Source of the DNA: Acidobacteriaceae bacterium
GTDB lineage: Bacteria > Acidobacteriota > Terriglobia > Terriglobales > Acidobacteriaceae
Length of the DNA stretch: 7,560 nucleotides
NCBI GenBank assembly: GCA_003162255.1
Contig: PMMJ01000268.1
Location: 1,179 to 8,738, forward strand
Direction of reading: 5' to 3'
Below, one piece after another: positions 1-6,253 of this stretch; positions within the stretch are counted from its first letter, which is position 1; every line of letters starts with the position of its first letter. Both the position numbers and the translations under genes were made by a program. Below the pieces are notes generated by a model. The model did no database searches. It worked only from the letters and a program-made list of their open reading frames with translations, and had not been told where the DNA came from.

Positions 1-633
1 GTGATCAAGCCGCATCTGGGAGCGCATGTACTGGAAATCGGCGCTGGGATGGGAAACCTAACCAAAGAGATGTTGCCCCGGGAAAGGTATGTGGCAAGTG
101 ATTTCGATCCGATTTTCGTCAACATATTAAACAATCTTGCCTTAAGGCGTTCTGGTGTGGAAGTCACCCGTATTGACGCTTCGAAGACTGAAGATTTTGA
201 ACATTATAAGGGGGCGTTCGACACGGTTATATGTTTGAACGTGCTTGAACATATCAAAGACGCTAGAACGGCTTTGAGCAATTTTTACGGGGCCCTTTCA
301 CCACAAGGGCGTCTCGTCATATTGGTTCCACAAGGCCCATATCTATACTCTTCTTTGGATAAGGCGGTCGGCCATGTAAAACGGTATACGCGAGGAGCTT
401 TGCTAGAAGAATTGACATTCGCCGGATATACAGTTGAACATATAATAGACTTTAATCGTGTCGGCGTGTTGGCTTGGATCATGAACGCAAAGATGTTTAG
501 ACGGACGCGCATATCCAAGTTGCAGATGAAAATATATGATTCGCTGACTTGGATGTGGAGGGTAATCGATCCCATCATTCCCTGGCCCGGTCTTTCTCTT
601 ATTGCGATTGCGGCAAGACATGCAGATAATTAG
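1..633 (+). CDS. Class I SAM-dependent methyltransferase, 5'-truncated by window edge
   Basis: Likely transfers a methyl group from SAM to a sugar or lipid-linked glycan intermediate in the cytoplasm; the acceptor cannot be read from sequence. Seen, numbering from base 1: SAM-binding motif I LEIGAGMGNLT at residues 11-21, an acidic motif II around DFD 34-36, D59 after the third strand, and the Methyltransf_11/12-like FDTVICLNVLEHI at 73-85. LSPQGRLVILVP follows at 99-110, then GHVKRYTRGAL at about 124-134. Related proteins usually carry some 20-30 residues, or a whole GT2 domain, before motif I. The GTG at base 1 is therefore probably an internal valine codon and the true start lies outside the window. 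The C-terminus ends in a hydrophobic strand (PGLSLIAIAAR), as in relatives. The next gene begins 16 bp downstream. Methyltransferase fold: very confident. Glycan role: inferred from neighbours. Confidence 0.87.
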   Translation: MIKPHLGAHVLEIGAGMGNLTKEMLPRERYVASDFDPIFVNILNNLALRRSGVEVTRIDASKTEDFEHYKGAFDTVICLNVLEHIKDARTALSNFYGALSPQGRLVILVPQGPYLYSSLDKAVGHVKRYTRGALLEELTFAGYTVEHIIDFNRVGVLAWIMNAKMFRRTRISKLQMKIYDSLTWMWRVIDPIIPWPGLSLIAIAARHADN

Positions 634-649
634 ATAACAACTGTTCCCT

Positions 650-1930
650 GTGAAACATTCTAAAGGTATATTACTTATTGGTTTGTCGGTGGCAATTATT
701 ATGGTTTCGCTCTTGGCTTCGCCAAGGCTGATGCAACAATGGAAGTCCGATGATTGCATGAAGACGATACGGATATATGAGCCATTCCAATTTGACTTCA
801 ACTGTGATTCTAATCTGTTCCTTGTTCTGGCCGATAATCCGAGCCTACTTCTCAAAGACAAGCTTTACATAGCAGGACAGGGCAGGCCGCTCTATCCTGT
901 CATCGGTTGGATTTTGTCAACTCCCTTTAGAATCTTTCAATTCGCGCCTGTCGTAAAGTATCTGTCCGGTTTTGACAGGAGATGGTCAATCGGGTTTTTG
1001 CCGGAACTCATGGCATTCATTTTTCTAAACTGGCTGTTGATGATTGCCTCCATTGCTATATTCCTGAGGCTAATTGAGAGTGATCCTGTTGTTTTCAGGG
1101 TTTGGGCAGTACTGCCGGTCACCATATTGCTGATTAACGAAATAACAAAGTATGCCTTTTGGACGCCTCATCTCCAAATATTCAATATCTTCATGCCGGT
1201 TGTCTCGATCTATATGTTTTGCCGGGTATTGGAGAAACAAGACTCTCTTACGCGGCGTCAAATGTGTTTTATTGGCCTTATGATAGGTCTCGCCAGCCTC
1301 ATATACGGCGCATTTGCCGTAACAGCAATCGGTACGATAATCTGTATCTTGTGGGCTAAGGAAAGAGAGACATTCAAGAGGGATATATTACAAAGGTTAA
1401 AGAAATGTTTCCTTATGGGCGGGTCATTCCTGATGCCGATGATATCGTGGTACATATTTATCAGGGTGGCCACTGGTACCATCTACAATCACGAGATTGT
1501 CAAGTATCGCCAGTTCATTTGGTTGAAAGATTCTTTTTTAAAAGGGGCGCCTTCCCTTATGACCGATGTATCAGCCAGTATTGCCGCATATCTGGATACG
1601 CTGCTCAGTGTAGTCGCTTTTCCATGCCTGGTCTTAGCCGTAGTTATTTTCCTTACCCGCAAGTTGAACGCCGGTAAACCGAGAGCACTCTACGGTGACG
1701 AAAGGTGGCAAGCCATTGTTATCTATATCGTTTCAAATCTATCATTCTATGGCCTGATGGGTTTTTATGAGACGCGTCTTTCGTGGACGATTGTGCCGGC
1801 TATTTTGGTAATACTCGGTATGGCAATCAGACAGCTTGACGGTTTACTCATCGGTACGTCAAGGTCAGCCTTTCACCTCTTCCTAACCGGCACTTCCTCT
1901 CTTTATCTCGCTTATTGGTTCTTGCGATAA
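650..1930 (+). CDS. Polytopic inner-membrane protein of unknown function, possibly GT-C-like
   Basis: I do not recognise this 426-aa protein. Hydrophobic segments, by eye, lie near residues 5-23, 117-140, 150-165, 172-192, 204-234, 253-275, 310-335, 354-372, 378-395 and 405-424, giving about 9-11 membrane spans. Between the first and second spans is a soluble loop of about 90 residues containing several acidic residues (D34, D35, E44, D49, D53, D62) and a GRPLYP motif at 78-83. A large first periplasmic loop with acidic residues followed by an RPxYP-like motif recalls GT-C glycosyltransferases that use polyprenyl-phosphate sugars, but this is a resemblance only. A polymerase or flippase is also possible. 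The start is a GTG with no convincing Shine-Dalgarno sequence; the next in-frame Met (residue 18) would cut the first span, so GTG is preferred. Its place between a methyltransferase and a GT2 supports a role in surface glycan assembly. Confidence 0.85.
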   Translation: MKHSKGILLIGLSVAIIMVSLLASPRLMQQWKSDDCMKTIRIYEPFQFDFNCDSNLFLVLADNPSLLLKDKLYIAGQGRPLYPVIGWILSTPFRIFQFAPVVKYLSGFDRRWSIGFLPELMAFIFLNWLLMIASIAIFLRLIESDPVVFRVWAVLPVTILLINEITKYAFWTPHLQIFNIFMPVVSIYMFCRVLEKQDSLTRRQMCFIGLMIGLASLIYGAFAVTAIGTIICILWAKERETFKRDILQRLKKCFLMGGSFLMPMISWYIFIRVATGTIYNHEIVKYRQFIWLKDSFLKGAPSLMTDVSASIAAYLDTLLSVVAFPCLVLAVVIFLTRKLNAGKPRALYGDERWQAIVIYIVSNLSFYGLMGFYETRLSWTIVPAILVILGMAIRQLDGLLIGTSRSAFHLFLTGTSSLYLAYWFLR

Positions 1931-2055
1931 GTAAGAGGCGATCCGTTTCGGCCTTTGTTTGCGATCTCCAGGCACGATGTTGCCCGACGCGTCATGGCTA
2001 TCGGTTCTTCTTCAAGTATGTCAGTACATCTCTGTTTGAAGAATGGAATTGCATC

Positions 2056-2949
2056 GTGAGTGAAAAGCTTTGTGTGGTCATTGTCACATTCAATAATGCC
2101 GGCATGCTGTCCGATCTCCTAAACGATCTTCGTATTCAGAGCCGATTGCCCGATGAAGTCATCGTTGTAGACAATGCGAGCCTTGACCAAACGGAAAGCG
2201 TGGTGAAGATTAATTACCCCGCGGTGAATTATATTAAACTTATACAGAATTTGGGGAGTGCGGGTGGATTCTATGAGGGGATCAAGCGTGCCGCTGAATC
2301 CAGTGATTTCATCTATACCTTGGATGACGATGTTTGCTTGAAGCCCGATACACTTTCCGAAATCGTCAAGGGTTTCCAATTGCTTGAAAGATCATCACCA
2401 TCCAGGGTCGGTGCTGTCCGGAGCGTGGGTGAGAGACATCCCGTAGATGTACCGACAAGACTGGATATCTGCTCTTGGCGCGGGACGTTGTTCAAAACAA
2501 GCATTGTACGGGAAGCGGGACTTCCCTCTACGAATTATTTTCTTTATGGTGAGGATCTTGAGTATTCTCTGCGGCTCATAAGAACAGGATATAGCTTTTT
2601 CTGGATCCCCACAAGTATTTGTCAGGAACGTCATCGCGATCAAGACGGGAAGACTCATGCAAATATATTAGGAAAGAAGGGCGTGCGTTACGAGGACCCC
2701 TTTCGATTATATTATGCATTCAGAAATGAAATCTCTATATACAAACAATACCATCTTATATTCAAACTGTTTCAGACGTTCATGTATGCTGCGAAAGTTG
2801 TGTTATGGATAATGATAACCGAGGGTGAGATAGGTCAAGGAGCGGTCAGAGCCGTGACCAACGGCGTAATCGATGGTTTGTCCGGAAGATTGGGCAAGAG
2901 TTTGAGTTACACGCCTCCGCAGGATTTGAATAGACTTAAATGTCGATAA
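2056..2949 (+). CDS. GT2 family glycosyltransferase (rhamnosyl-/galactofuranosyltransferase-like)
   Basis: A 297-aa GT-A fold inverting glycosyltransferase that would add one sugar from an NDP-sugar to a lipid-linked glycan on the cytoplasmic face. Seen: N-terminal strand LCVVIVTFNN (5-14), VDN at 38-40, NLGSAGGFYEGI at 65-76, the metal-binding TLDDDV at 88-93, a WRGTLF acceptor-region motif at 151-156, and GEDLEYSLR at 175-183 with the likely catalytic acid. The NLGSAGGF plus DDD arrangement matches the COG1216 group (WbbL- and GlfT1-like). The C-terminal 75 residues contain DPFRLYYAFRN and an amphipathic, possibly membrane-associating segment. The reading frame is open further upstream to 1915, but those codons encode no family-like sequence. 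GTG 2056 places the first beta strand at the expected distance and is preferred. Donor and acceptor are unknown. Its codons are AT-rich compared with the GC-rich genes beyond 4,155. Confidence 0.92.
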   Translation: MSEKLCVVIVTFNNAGMLSDLLNDLRIQSRLPDEVIVVDNASLDQTESVVKINYPAVNYIKLIQNLGSAGGFYEGIKRAAESSDFIYTLDDDVCLKPDTLSEIVKGFQLLERSSPSRVGAVRSVGERHPVDVPTRLDICSWRGTLFKTSIVREAGLPSTNYFLYGEDLEYSLRLIRTGYSFFWIPTSICQERHRDQDGKTHANILGKKGVRYEDPFRLYYAFRNEISIYKQYHLIFKLFQTFMYAAKVVLWIMITEGEIGQGAVRAVTNGVIDGLSGRLGKSLSYTPPQDLNRLKCR

Positions 2950-3002
2950 CAATATGTGCAATAAGCTTCATAATTCATAATAATGAAATGCTCTTCCCCT
3001 AA
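2940..3002 (+). pseudogene. 20-codon ORF overlapping the GT2 stop; possible remnant of a glycosyltransferase start
   Basis: ATG at 2940 overlaps the end of the GT2 gene by 10 bp and opens a frame of 20 codons ending in TAA at 3000-3002. The peptide MSITICAISFIIHNNEML has the beta-strand-then-polar pattern typical of the first 20 residues of GT2 enzymes. The same frame reopens after the stop and runs into the methyltransferase at 3048. Another frame after the stop stays open to about 3064. It may be the 5' scrap of a deleted or frame-broken gene, or chance in AT-rich DNA. The overlapping start and the GT2-like opening favour a remnant, but support is weak. Confidence 0.25.
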
Positions 3003-3047
3003 GACGAACACAAGAGACGAAACAATAGCTCACATTCTGAGAATCCC

Positions 3048-3848
3048 GTGCTCTATGAAATGAGAATGGCCCGTCAGATCCTTCGTAGAGAGGGGCTGGC
3101 GTCGTGCGCACGGAGGACTTGGCATTATATCTATAAATGGCCTAGCTACCTGCTTTTTGCGTTGAAGATGATGCGTCTGAATTCTGGTTGTGGTTTGGAC
3201 TTGCATAAATGGGTGAATTTTGCCTTTACGGGTTACTCTAATCTCATTATGCCACTGCAGATTCGCTCTGAAATATTACAACTTCTTGACAGCATACAAT
3301 CAAGACCACCAAAGTATATCCTTGAAATCGGGACATCCAACGGAGGGACGTTGTTTTTGTTGTCCCGAGTTGCGACGGAAGATGCGTGCGTGATCAGCAT
3401 TGATCTTCCATTGGGCCCCTATGGAGGCGGCTATCCCGCATGGAAGCGATTGTTTTATAAGTCGTTTGCCCGGAAAGATCAGGTCATCCGATTGATTCGC
3501 GCCGATTCACACGAGCCGGTTGCCCAGAAGAAAGTAGAGGCCATCCTGCAAGCGAATAGAATCGATCTGTTATTCATCGATGGGGACCATACCTATGAAG
3601 GGGTAAGGGCGGATTTTGAAATGTATGAACCTTTCGTCAAGGAAGGGGGCATGATCGTATTTCACGATATTGTTTCTCACCGCTGGGAGCACGACTGTGG
3701 TGTCGACAGATTCTGGGATGAAATAAGGAATAGCCACGAACATCTGGAGTTTATAGAAAATCCAAATCAAGGCTGGGCTGGTTTAGGGTTGATCCTTAAA
3801 GGAGGTTCTGTAAAGTCGACTCCCAGCATGGGAGCAATATCATCGTGA
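3048..3848 (+). CDS. Class I SAM-dependent methyltransferase, CmcI / Methyltransf_24-like
   Basis: A 266-aa putative O-methyltransferase, probably acting on a hydroxyl of a sugar in the surface glycan (role inferred from context). Seen: about 60 N-terminal residues rich in basic and aromatic positions, then motif I ILEIGTSNGGTLFLLSR at 91-107, VISIDLP with the SAM-ribose acid D119, and LIRADSHEP at 149-157. LLFIDGDHTYEGVRADF follows at 174-190, then GGMIVFHDI at 200-208. The FIDGDHxYEGVxxDF...FHDI signature is that of the Methyltransf_24 / cephalosporin-hydroxylase-type (CmcI) group. Start choice is uncertain: GTG 3048, ATG 3060 and ATG 3066 are in frame within 18 bp and none has a good Shine-Dalgarno sequence. 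The stop TGA (3846-3848) overlaps the GTG (3845) of the next, broken methyltransferase, so the two were once translationally coupled. Fold: confident; substrate: unknown. Confidence 0.9.
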   Translation: MLYEMRMARQILRREGLASCARRTWHYIYKWPSYLLFALKMMRLNSGCGLDLHKWVNFAFTGYSNLIMPLQIRSEILQLLDSIQSRPPKYILEIGTSNGGTLFLLSRVATEDACVISIDLPLGPYGGGYPAWKRLFYKSFARKDQVIRLIRADSHEPVAQKKVEAILQANRIDLLFIDGDHTYEGVRADFEMYEPFVKEGGMIVFHDIVSHRWEHDCGVDRFWDEIRNSHEHLEFIENPNQGWAGLGLILKGGSVKSTPSMGAISS

Positions 3849-4021
3849 ATCTGTATCCTGGATTGAGTGGCGAACCTCATGAAGGTTATGTCAATATTGA
3901 TAAGAGCCCACGTACGCCTAGAGTTGATGTTTTTTGCGACCTGGATCAATATGCCTGACCGTTCGTGACGGACACGGCCGACGAGGTTTTGATGCGTCAC
4001 TGCCTGGAACACCTTTCCAAT
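3845..4021 (+). pseudogene. Methyltransferase pseudogene: nonsense mutation at a conserved Trp, then truncated
   Basis: The frame starting at GTG 3845 (GTGA overlap with the previous stop; GGGAG at 3830-3834 with 10-nt spacing) reads as the N-terminus of a Methyltransf_11-type enzyme. It shows EGYVNIDKSP at codons 13-22, VDVFCDLDQYA at 27-37, then TGA at 3956-3958, then PF...DTADEVLMRHCLEHLSN up to codon 59. Relatives have a Pro/Ala-Trp-Pro-Phe segment followed by DNSxDEIxxxHVLEHL at this place. The TGA therefore sits where TGG (Trp) is expected, one G-to-A change. Motif I also looks degraded (NLYPGLSG rather than NLGCG-like). After HLSN (4019-4021) the similarity stops abruptly and the rest of the enzyme (more than 100 residues expected) is missing. 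Neighbouring genes use TGA as stop and TGG for Trp, so recoding is unlikely. I read it as a dead, 3'-deleted gene. Confidence 0.72.
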
Positions 4022-4140
4022 TATTGGGGAGCGGACTCACACTCTGACTCCCCCCCCTGAAGTGCGACAGGTAGACCTCACCCCGCCAAGGCTGGCGATT
4101 CTTGCGGCGAATCGCCGAGACGGAATAGCAGTGTGCTAAC
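4022..4140 (+). other. Seam / leader region upstream of the asnB-like gene, no intact gene
   Basis: This stretch separates the broken methyltransferase from the GC-rich operon. It holds a run of eight C at 4050-4057 and a GGGGAG/CTCCCC inverted repeat (4026-4031 with 4048-4053). A perfect 8-bp inverted repeat GGCGATTC/GAATCGCC (4094-4101 with 4109-4116, 7-nt loop) lies further on, overlapped by a competing CGCCA/TGGCG stem (4084-4088 with 4093-4097). One + frame is open from 3993 to TAA 4137-4139 and reads VDLTPPRLAILAANRRDG near its end. It could be the tail of a lost gene, but I do not recognise it. No transposase is visible and no T-tract follows the hairpins, so a rho-independent terminator is not supported. 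Base composition climbs from AT-rich to GC-rich across it. Confidence 0.5.
4094..4116 (+). repeat. Perfect 8-bp inverted repeat (hairpin) in the asnB leader
   Basis: GGCGATTC (4094-4101) pairs exactly with GAATCGCC (4109-4116) around the loop TTGCGGC, 38 nt before the asnB GTG. A shorter stem, CGCCA/TGGCG (4084-4088 with 4093-4097), uses the same GGCG bases, so the two structures exclude each other. There is no downstream U-run. Function unknown; it could be a structured leader, an operator or a recombination scar. Confidence 0.4.
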
Positions 4141-4147
4141 GGAAGGA
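4141..4147 (+). promoter_or_regulatory. Strong Shine-Dalgarno for the asnB-like gene
   Basis: GGAAGGA ends 7 nt before the GTG at 4155. It decides the start: the encoded protein then begins Met-Cys-Gly-Ile, putting the catalytic cysteine at residue 2 as required for class II amidotransferases. It is a much better ribosome site than those seen in front of the AT-rich genes upstream. Confidence 0.75.
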
Positions 4148-4154
4148 CCTTAGC

Positions 4155-6089
4155 GTGTGCGGGATAGCAGGATATGGCGGGCATGCTTCGCCGGAATTGC
4201 TGCCGGCGATGCTCGCCACGTTGCGGCATCGCGGACCGGATGACGCCGGCACGCACGAGGAGCCCGGCGTCGGCCTGGGCATGACCCGTCTCGCCATCAT
4301 CGACCTGTCCGCCGGCCGCCAGCCCATGGCCAACGAGGATGGCTCGATCTGGATCGTCTTCAACGGGGAGATCTACAACCATCGGCTTCTCCGTCACGAT
4401 CTGGAGGCCAAGGGGCACCGGTTCGCCACCCAGAGCGATACCGAGGCAATCCTCCACCTCTACGAGGATATGGGTGAGGAATGCGTGGAGGCCCTCCGCG
4501 GCATGTTTGCCTTCGCGATCTGGGACCGGCCTCGGCAACGCCTGCTGCTGGCCCGGGATCGATTGGGCAAGAAGCCCCTCTACTACTGGCACCGCAATGG
4601 CCTGTTCCTGTTCGGCTCCGAGATCAAGGCACTCCTCGCCCACCCGGACGTCGGACGCGATCTCGACCACGAGGCCCTTCATCACTACCTCGCCTTCGGA
4701 TATACGCCTGCCGTACGATCCATCTTCGCCGAGGTCGCCAAGCTGCCGCCCGCTCACACCGCCACCCTACAGGGCGGCAGGTTTATGCTCCGCCGATACT
4801 GGGATCTGCCTCCCGGCCGGCCGGCGGGGGAGAACCCGACGACGCCAGGCGAGGCGACCGAGCGGATCCGTTACGCGCTGCGGGAGGCTGCACGCCTTCG
4901 GCTCGAGAGCGACGTCCCCCTGGGCGTCTTCCTGAGCGGAGGCATTGACTCCAGCGCCATTGTGGCCTGCATGCGCGAGGTGTCGAATCAGCGCATCGCC
5001 ACCTTCTCCATCGGCTTCGGCAGGGCAACCCCCTCCTTCGACGAGTTGCCGTATGCACGGATGGTGGCAGAACGATTCGACACGGACCACACCGAGGAGA
5101 TCCTGGAGCCCAGGGTGGCCGACCTGTTGCCGACGATCATCCACCATTTCGATGAGCCGTTTGCAGATTCGTCGGCGATCCCGACTTTTGCCATCGCGCA
5201 GGCCACGGCCCGGCACGTCAAGGTAGCCCTCTCCGGCATCGGAGGCGACGAGACGTTCGCCGGCTACCCGCGTTATCTTGGCGTCCGTCTTTCGAACGGG
5301 TATGGTCGGCTACCCCGCTGGCTTCGGAACCCGGTGACGGCCGCACTAGACCGCATGCTGCCGGAATCCGACGGCAGCGCCAACTGGGGGAATCGAGCCC
5401 GCCGCTTCGTCCGCAGCGCCGAGCTGCCAATGCCGGAGCGATACATTGCCTGGACGCGATTCTTCAGCGACGCGGATCTGGCTGCGCTGGCCACACCGGC
5501 GCTGCGAGCGCGCTGGAGTCTTCCAATAGAAGACCCGCACCACACGGCCTATGCCGCTCGCGGACACGACGACCCGGTGGATGGCGCCTTCCGGATCGAT
5601 CTCGCCACCTATCTTCCAAACGACTTGCTGGTAATGGCCGACCGGATGAGCATGGCGCACTCCCTGGAGTTGCGCGCCCCATTTTGCGATCACCTGCTGA
5701 TCGAGGAAAGTCTGCGCATCTCTCCGCATATGAAGATGCCGGGGCTCAGGTTGAAGGGGCTGCTCAAGGCCGCCTTCGCCGATATCCTGCCCTCCCCGGT
5801 GCTGTCCCACCGCAAGCAGGGATTCATGATCCCACTGGCCCGCTGGCTGCGTACCGATTTGCGCGATACCATGGAAGATCTCTTGGCCCCAGAGCGGCTG
5901 CGCGAACGCGGCCTCTTTGAGCCACAGGCGGTAAACGCCCTAAAATTGGAACACCTAAATGGAATCCGAACGCACAGCGACCGTCTTTGGACTCTGATGA
6001 TGTTAGAACTCTGGGCACGGCAGTACCTAGACGGAGGCAACTTCCTTCTGCCATGCCAGGCCCCCGAACGGTTCCAGCATGCCGTGTGA
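4155..6089 (+). CDS. asnB: AsnB-type glutamine-hydrolysing amidotransferase (asparagine synthetase B family)
   Basis: A 644-aa enzyme that hydrolyses glutamine in its N-terminal domain and uses the ammonia to amidate an ATP-activated carboxylate in its C-terminal domain, classically aspartate to asparagine. Seen: nucleophile Cys2 in MCGIAG, RHRGPD at 24-29, NGEIYN at 70-75, SDTE at 94-97 and DRLGKKPLYY at 135-144 complete the class II glutaminase. The synthetase domain has the pyrophosphate loop SGGIDSS at 261-267, FSIGF at 284-288, DEPFADSSAIPT at 333-344 and SGIGGDETFAGYPRY at 360-374. DRMSMAHSLELRAPFCD and HRKQGF follow later. All catalytic signatures look intact and the length is usual for the roughly 620-650-aa subfamily common in exopolysaccharide clusters. 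In this setting the real acceptor may be a sugar acid or other cell-surface precursor (inference). The stop overlaps the ATG of a small ORF (TGATG). Its GC-rich codons contrast with the genes upstream. Confidence 0.96.
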   Translation: MCGIAGYGGHASPELLPAMLATLRHRGPDDAGTHEEPGVGLGMTRLAIIDLSAGRQPMANEDGSIWIVFNGEIYNHRLLRHDLEAKGHRFATQSDTEAILHLYEDMGEECVEALRGMFAFAIWDRPRQRLLLARDRLGKKPLYYWHRNGLFLFGSEIKALLAHPDVGRDLDHEALHHYLAFGYTPAVRSIFAEVAKLPPAHTATLQGGRFMLRRYWDLPPGRPAGENPTTPGEATERIRYALREAARLRLESDVPLGVFLSGGIDSSAIVACMREVSNQRIATFSIGFGRATPSFDELPYARMVAERFDTDHTEEILEPRVADLLPTIIHHFDEPFADSSAIPTFAIAQATARHVKVALSGIGGDETFAGYPRYLGVRLSNGYGRLPRWLRNPVTAALDRMLPESDGSANWGNRARRFVRSAELPMPERYIAWTRFFSDADLAALATPALRARWSLPIEDPHHTAYAARGHDDPVDGAFRIDLATYLPNDLLVMADRMSMAHSLELRAPFCDHLLIEESLRISPHMKMPGLRLKGLLKAAFADILPSPVLSHRKQGFMIPLARWLRTDLRDTMEDLLAPERLRERGLFEPQAVNALKLEHLNGIRTHSDRLWTLMMLELWARQYLDGGNFLLPCQAPERFQHAV

Positions 6090-6253
6090 TGAACGCTCCC
6101 CTCAACAGATGGAAAGGGACACCTACCGATATGGTGGCGCTCGGGCATTCTTCGCTCCATTCGACATGTCCTCACAGATTTGCCTCGGTCATGCGACACA
6201 GCGTGCCCTTGCCATCATCTCTTCCGGCCTTTGAGGAGCGGGAGGTCGGCTGA
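6089..6253 (+). CDS. Possible small gene, 54 aa, coupled at both ends
   Basis: An ATG at 6089 overlaps the asnB TGA (TGATG). The frame runs 54 codons to TGA 6251-6253, which itself overlaps the ATG of the GT9 gene (again TGATG). The ORF thus fills the 163-bp space between the two enzymes exactly, with 1-nt overlaps at both junctions. The predicted peptide begins MNAPLNRWKGTPTDM, has a His/Cys-containing middle (GHSSLHSTCPHRF, C33) and ends in the acidic EEREVG. It shows no signal peptide, membrane span or known domain. No clear Shine-Dalgarno precedes it, so it would depend on translational coupling from asnB. It may be a real small protein, a coupling device that carries ribosomes to GT9, or a decayed remnant. 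I do not recognise it. Confidence 0.4.
   Translation: MNAPLNRWKGTPTDMVALGHSSLHSTCPHRFASVMRHSVPLPSSLPAFEEREVG
6240..6246 (+). promoter_or_regulatory. Strong Shine-Dalgarno for the GT9 gene
   Basis: GGGAGGT, with a second GAGGAG just before it (6233-6238), lies 6 nt before ATG 6253. It fixes the GT9 start and lets that gene be translated independently even if the preceding small ORF is not used. Confidence 0.7.

Noticed and set aside
403..861. A 152-codon minus-strand frame over the methyltransferase/membrane-protein junction
   Set aside because: It is a shadow of two real genes, with no recognisable fold and no ribosome site.
1915..2055. Upstream extension of the GT2 frame to a TTG at 1915
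   Set aside because: It would overlap the membrane protein end and add 47 residues with no GT2-like character; GTG 2056 gives the normal N-terminal strand position. The 125-bp gap itself shows no gene or clear promoter that I can defend.
3798..3806. AAAGGAGGT, a near-perfect Shine-Dalgarno inside the CmcI-like methyltransferase
   Set aside because: No ATG, GTG or TTG lies at a workable distance downstream; it encodes Lys-Gly-Gly in the gene's own frame.
3956..3958. TGA as a recoded Trp or selenocysteine codon rather than a nonsense mutation
   Set aside because: The CmcI-like methyltransferase, asnB and GT9 genes all end with TGA, Trp is encoded by TGG throughout, the expected residue is Trp rather than Cys, and the gene is truncated shortly afterwards anyway.
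4026..4053. GGGGAG/CTCCCC inverted repeat as a transcription terminator or insertion-sequence end
   Set aside because: The stem is six base pairs with a 16-nt loop, no T-tract follows, and no transposase or target-site duplication is visible.
3918..4757. A 279-codon open frame on the minus strand across the seam and the 5' part of asnB
   Set aside because: It lies mostly antisense to well-supported amidotransferase sequence, has low-complexity Val/Gly/Glu-rich content typical of antisense frames in GC-rich genes, and shows no domain motifs.
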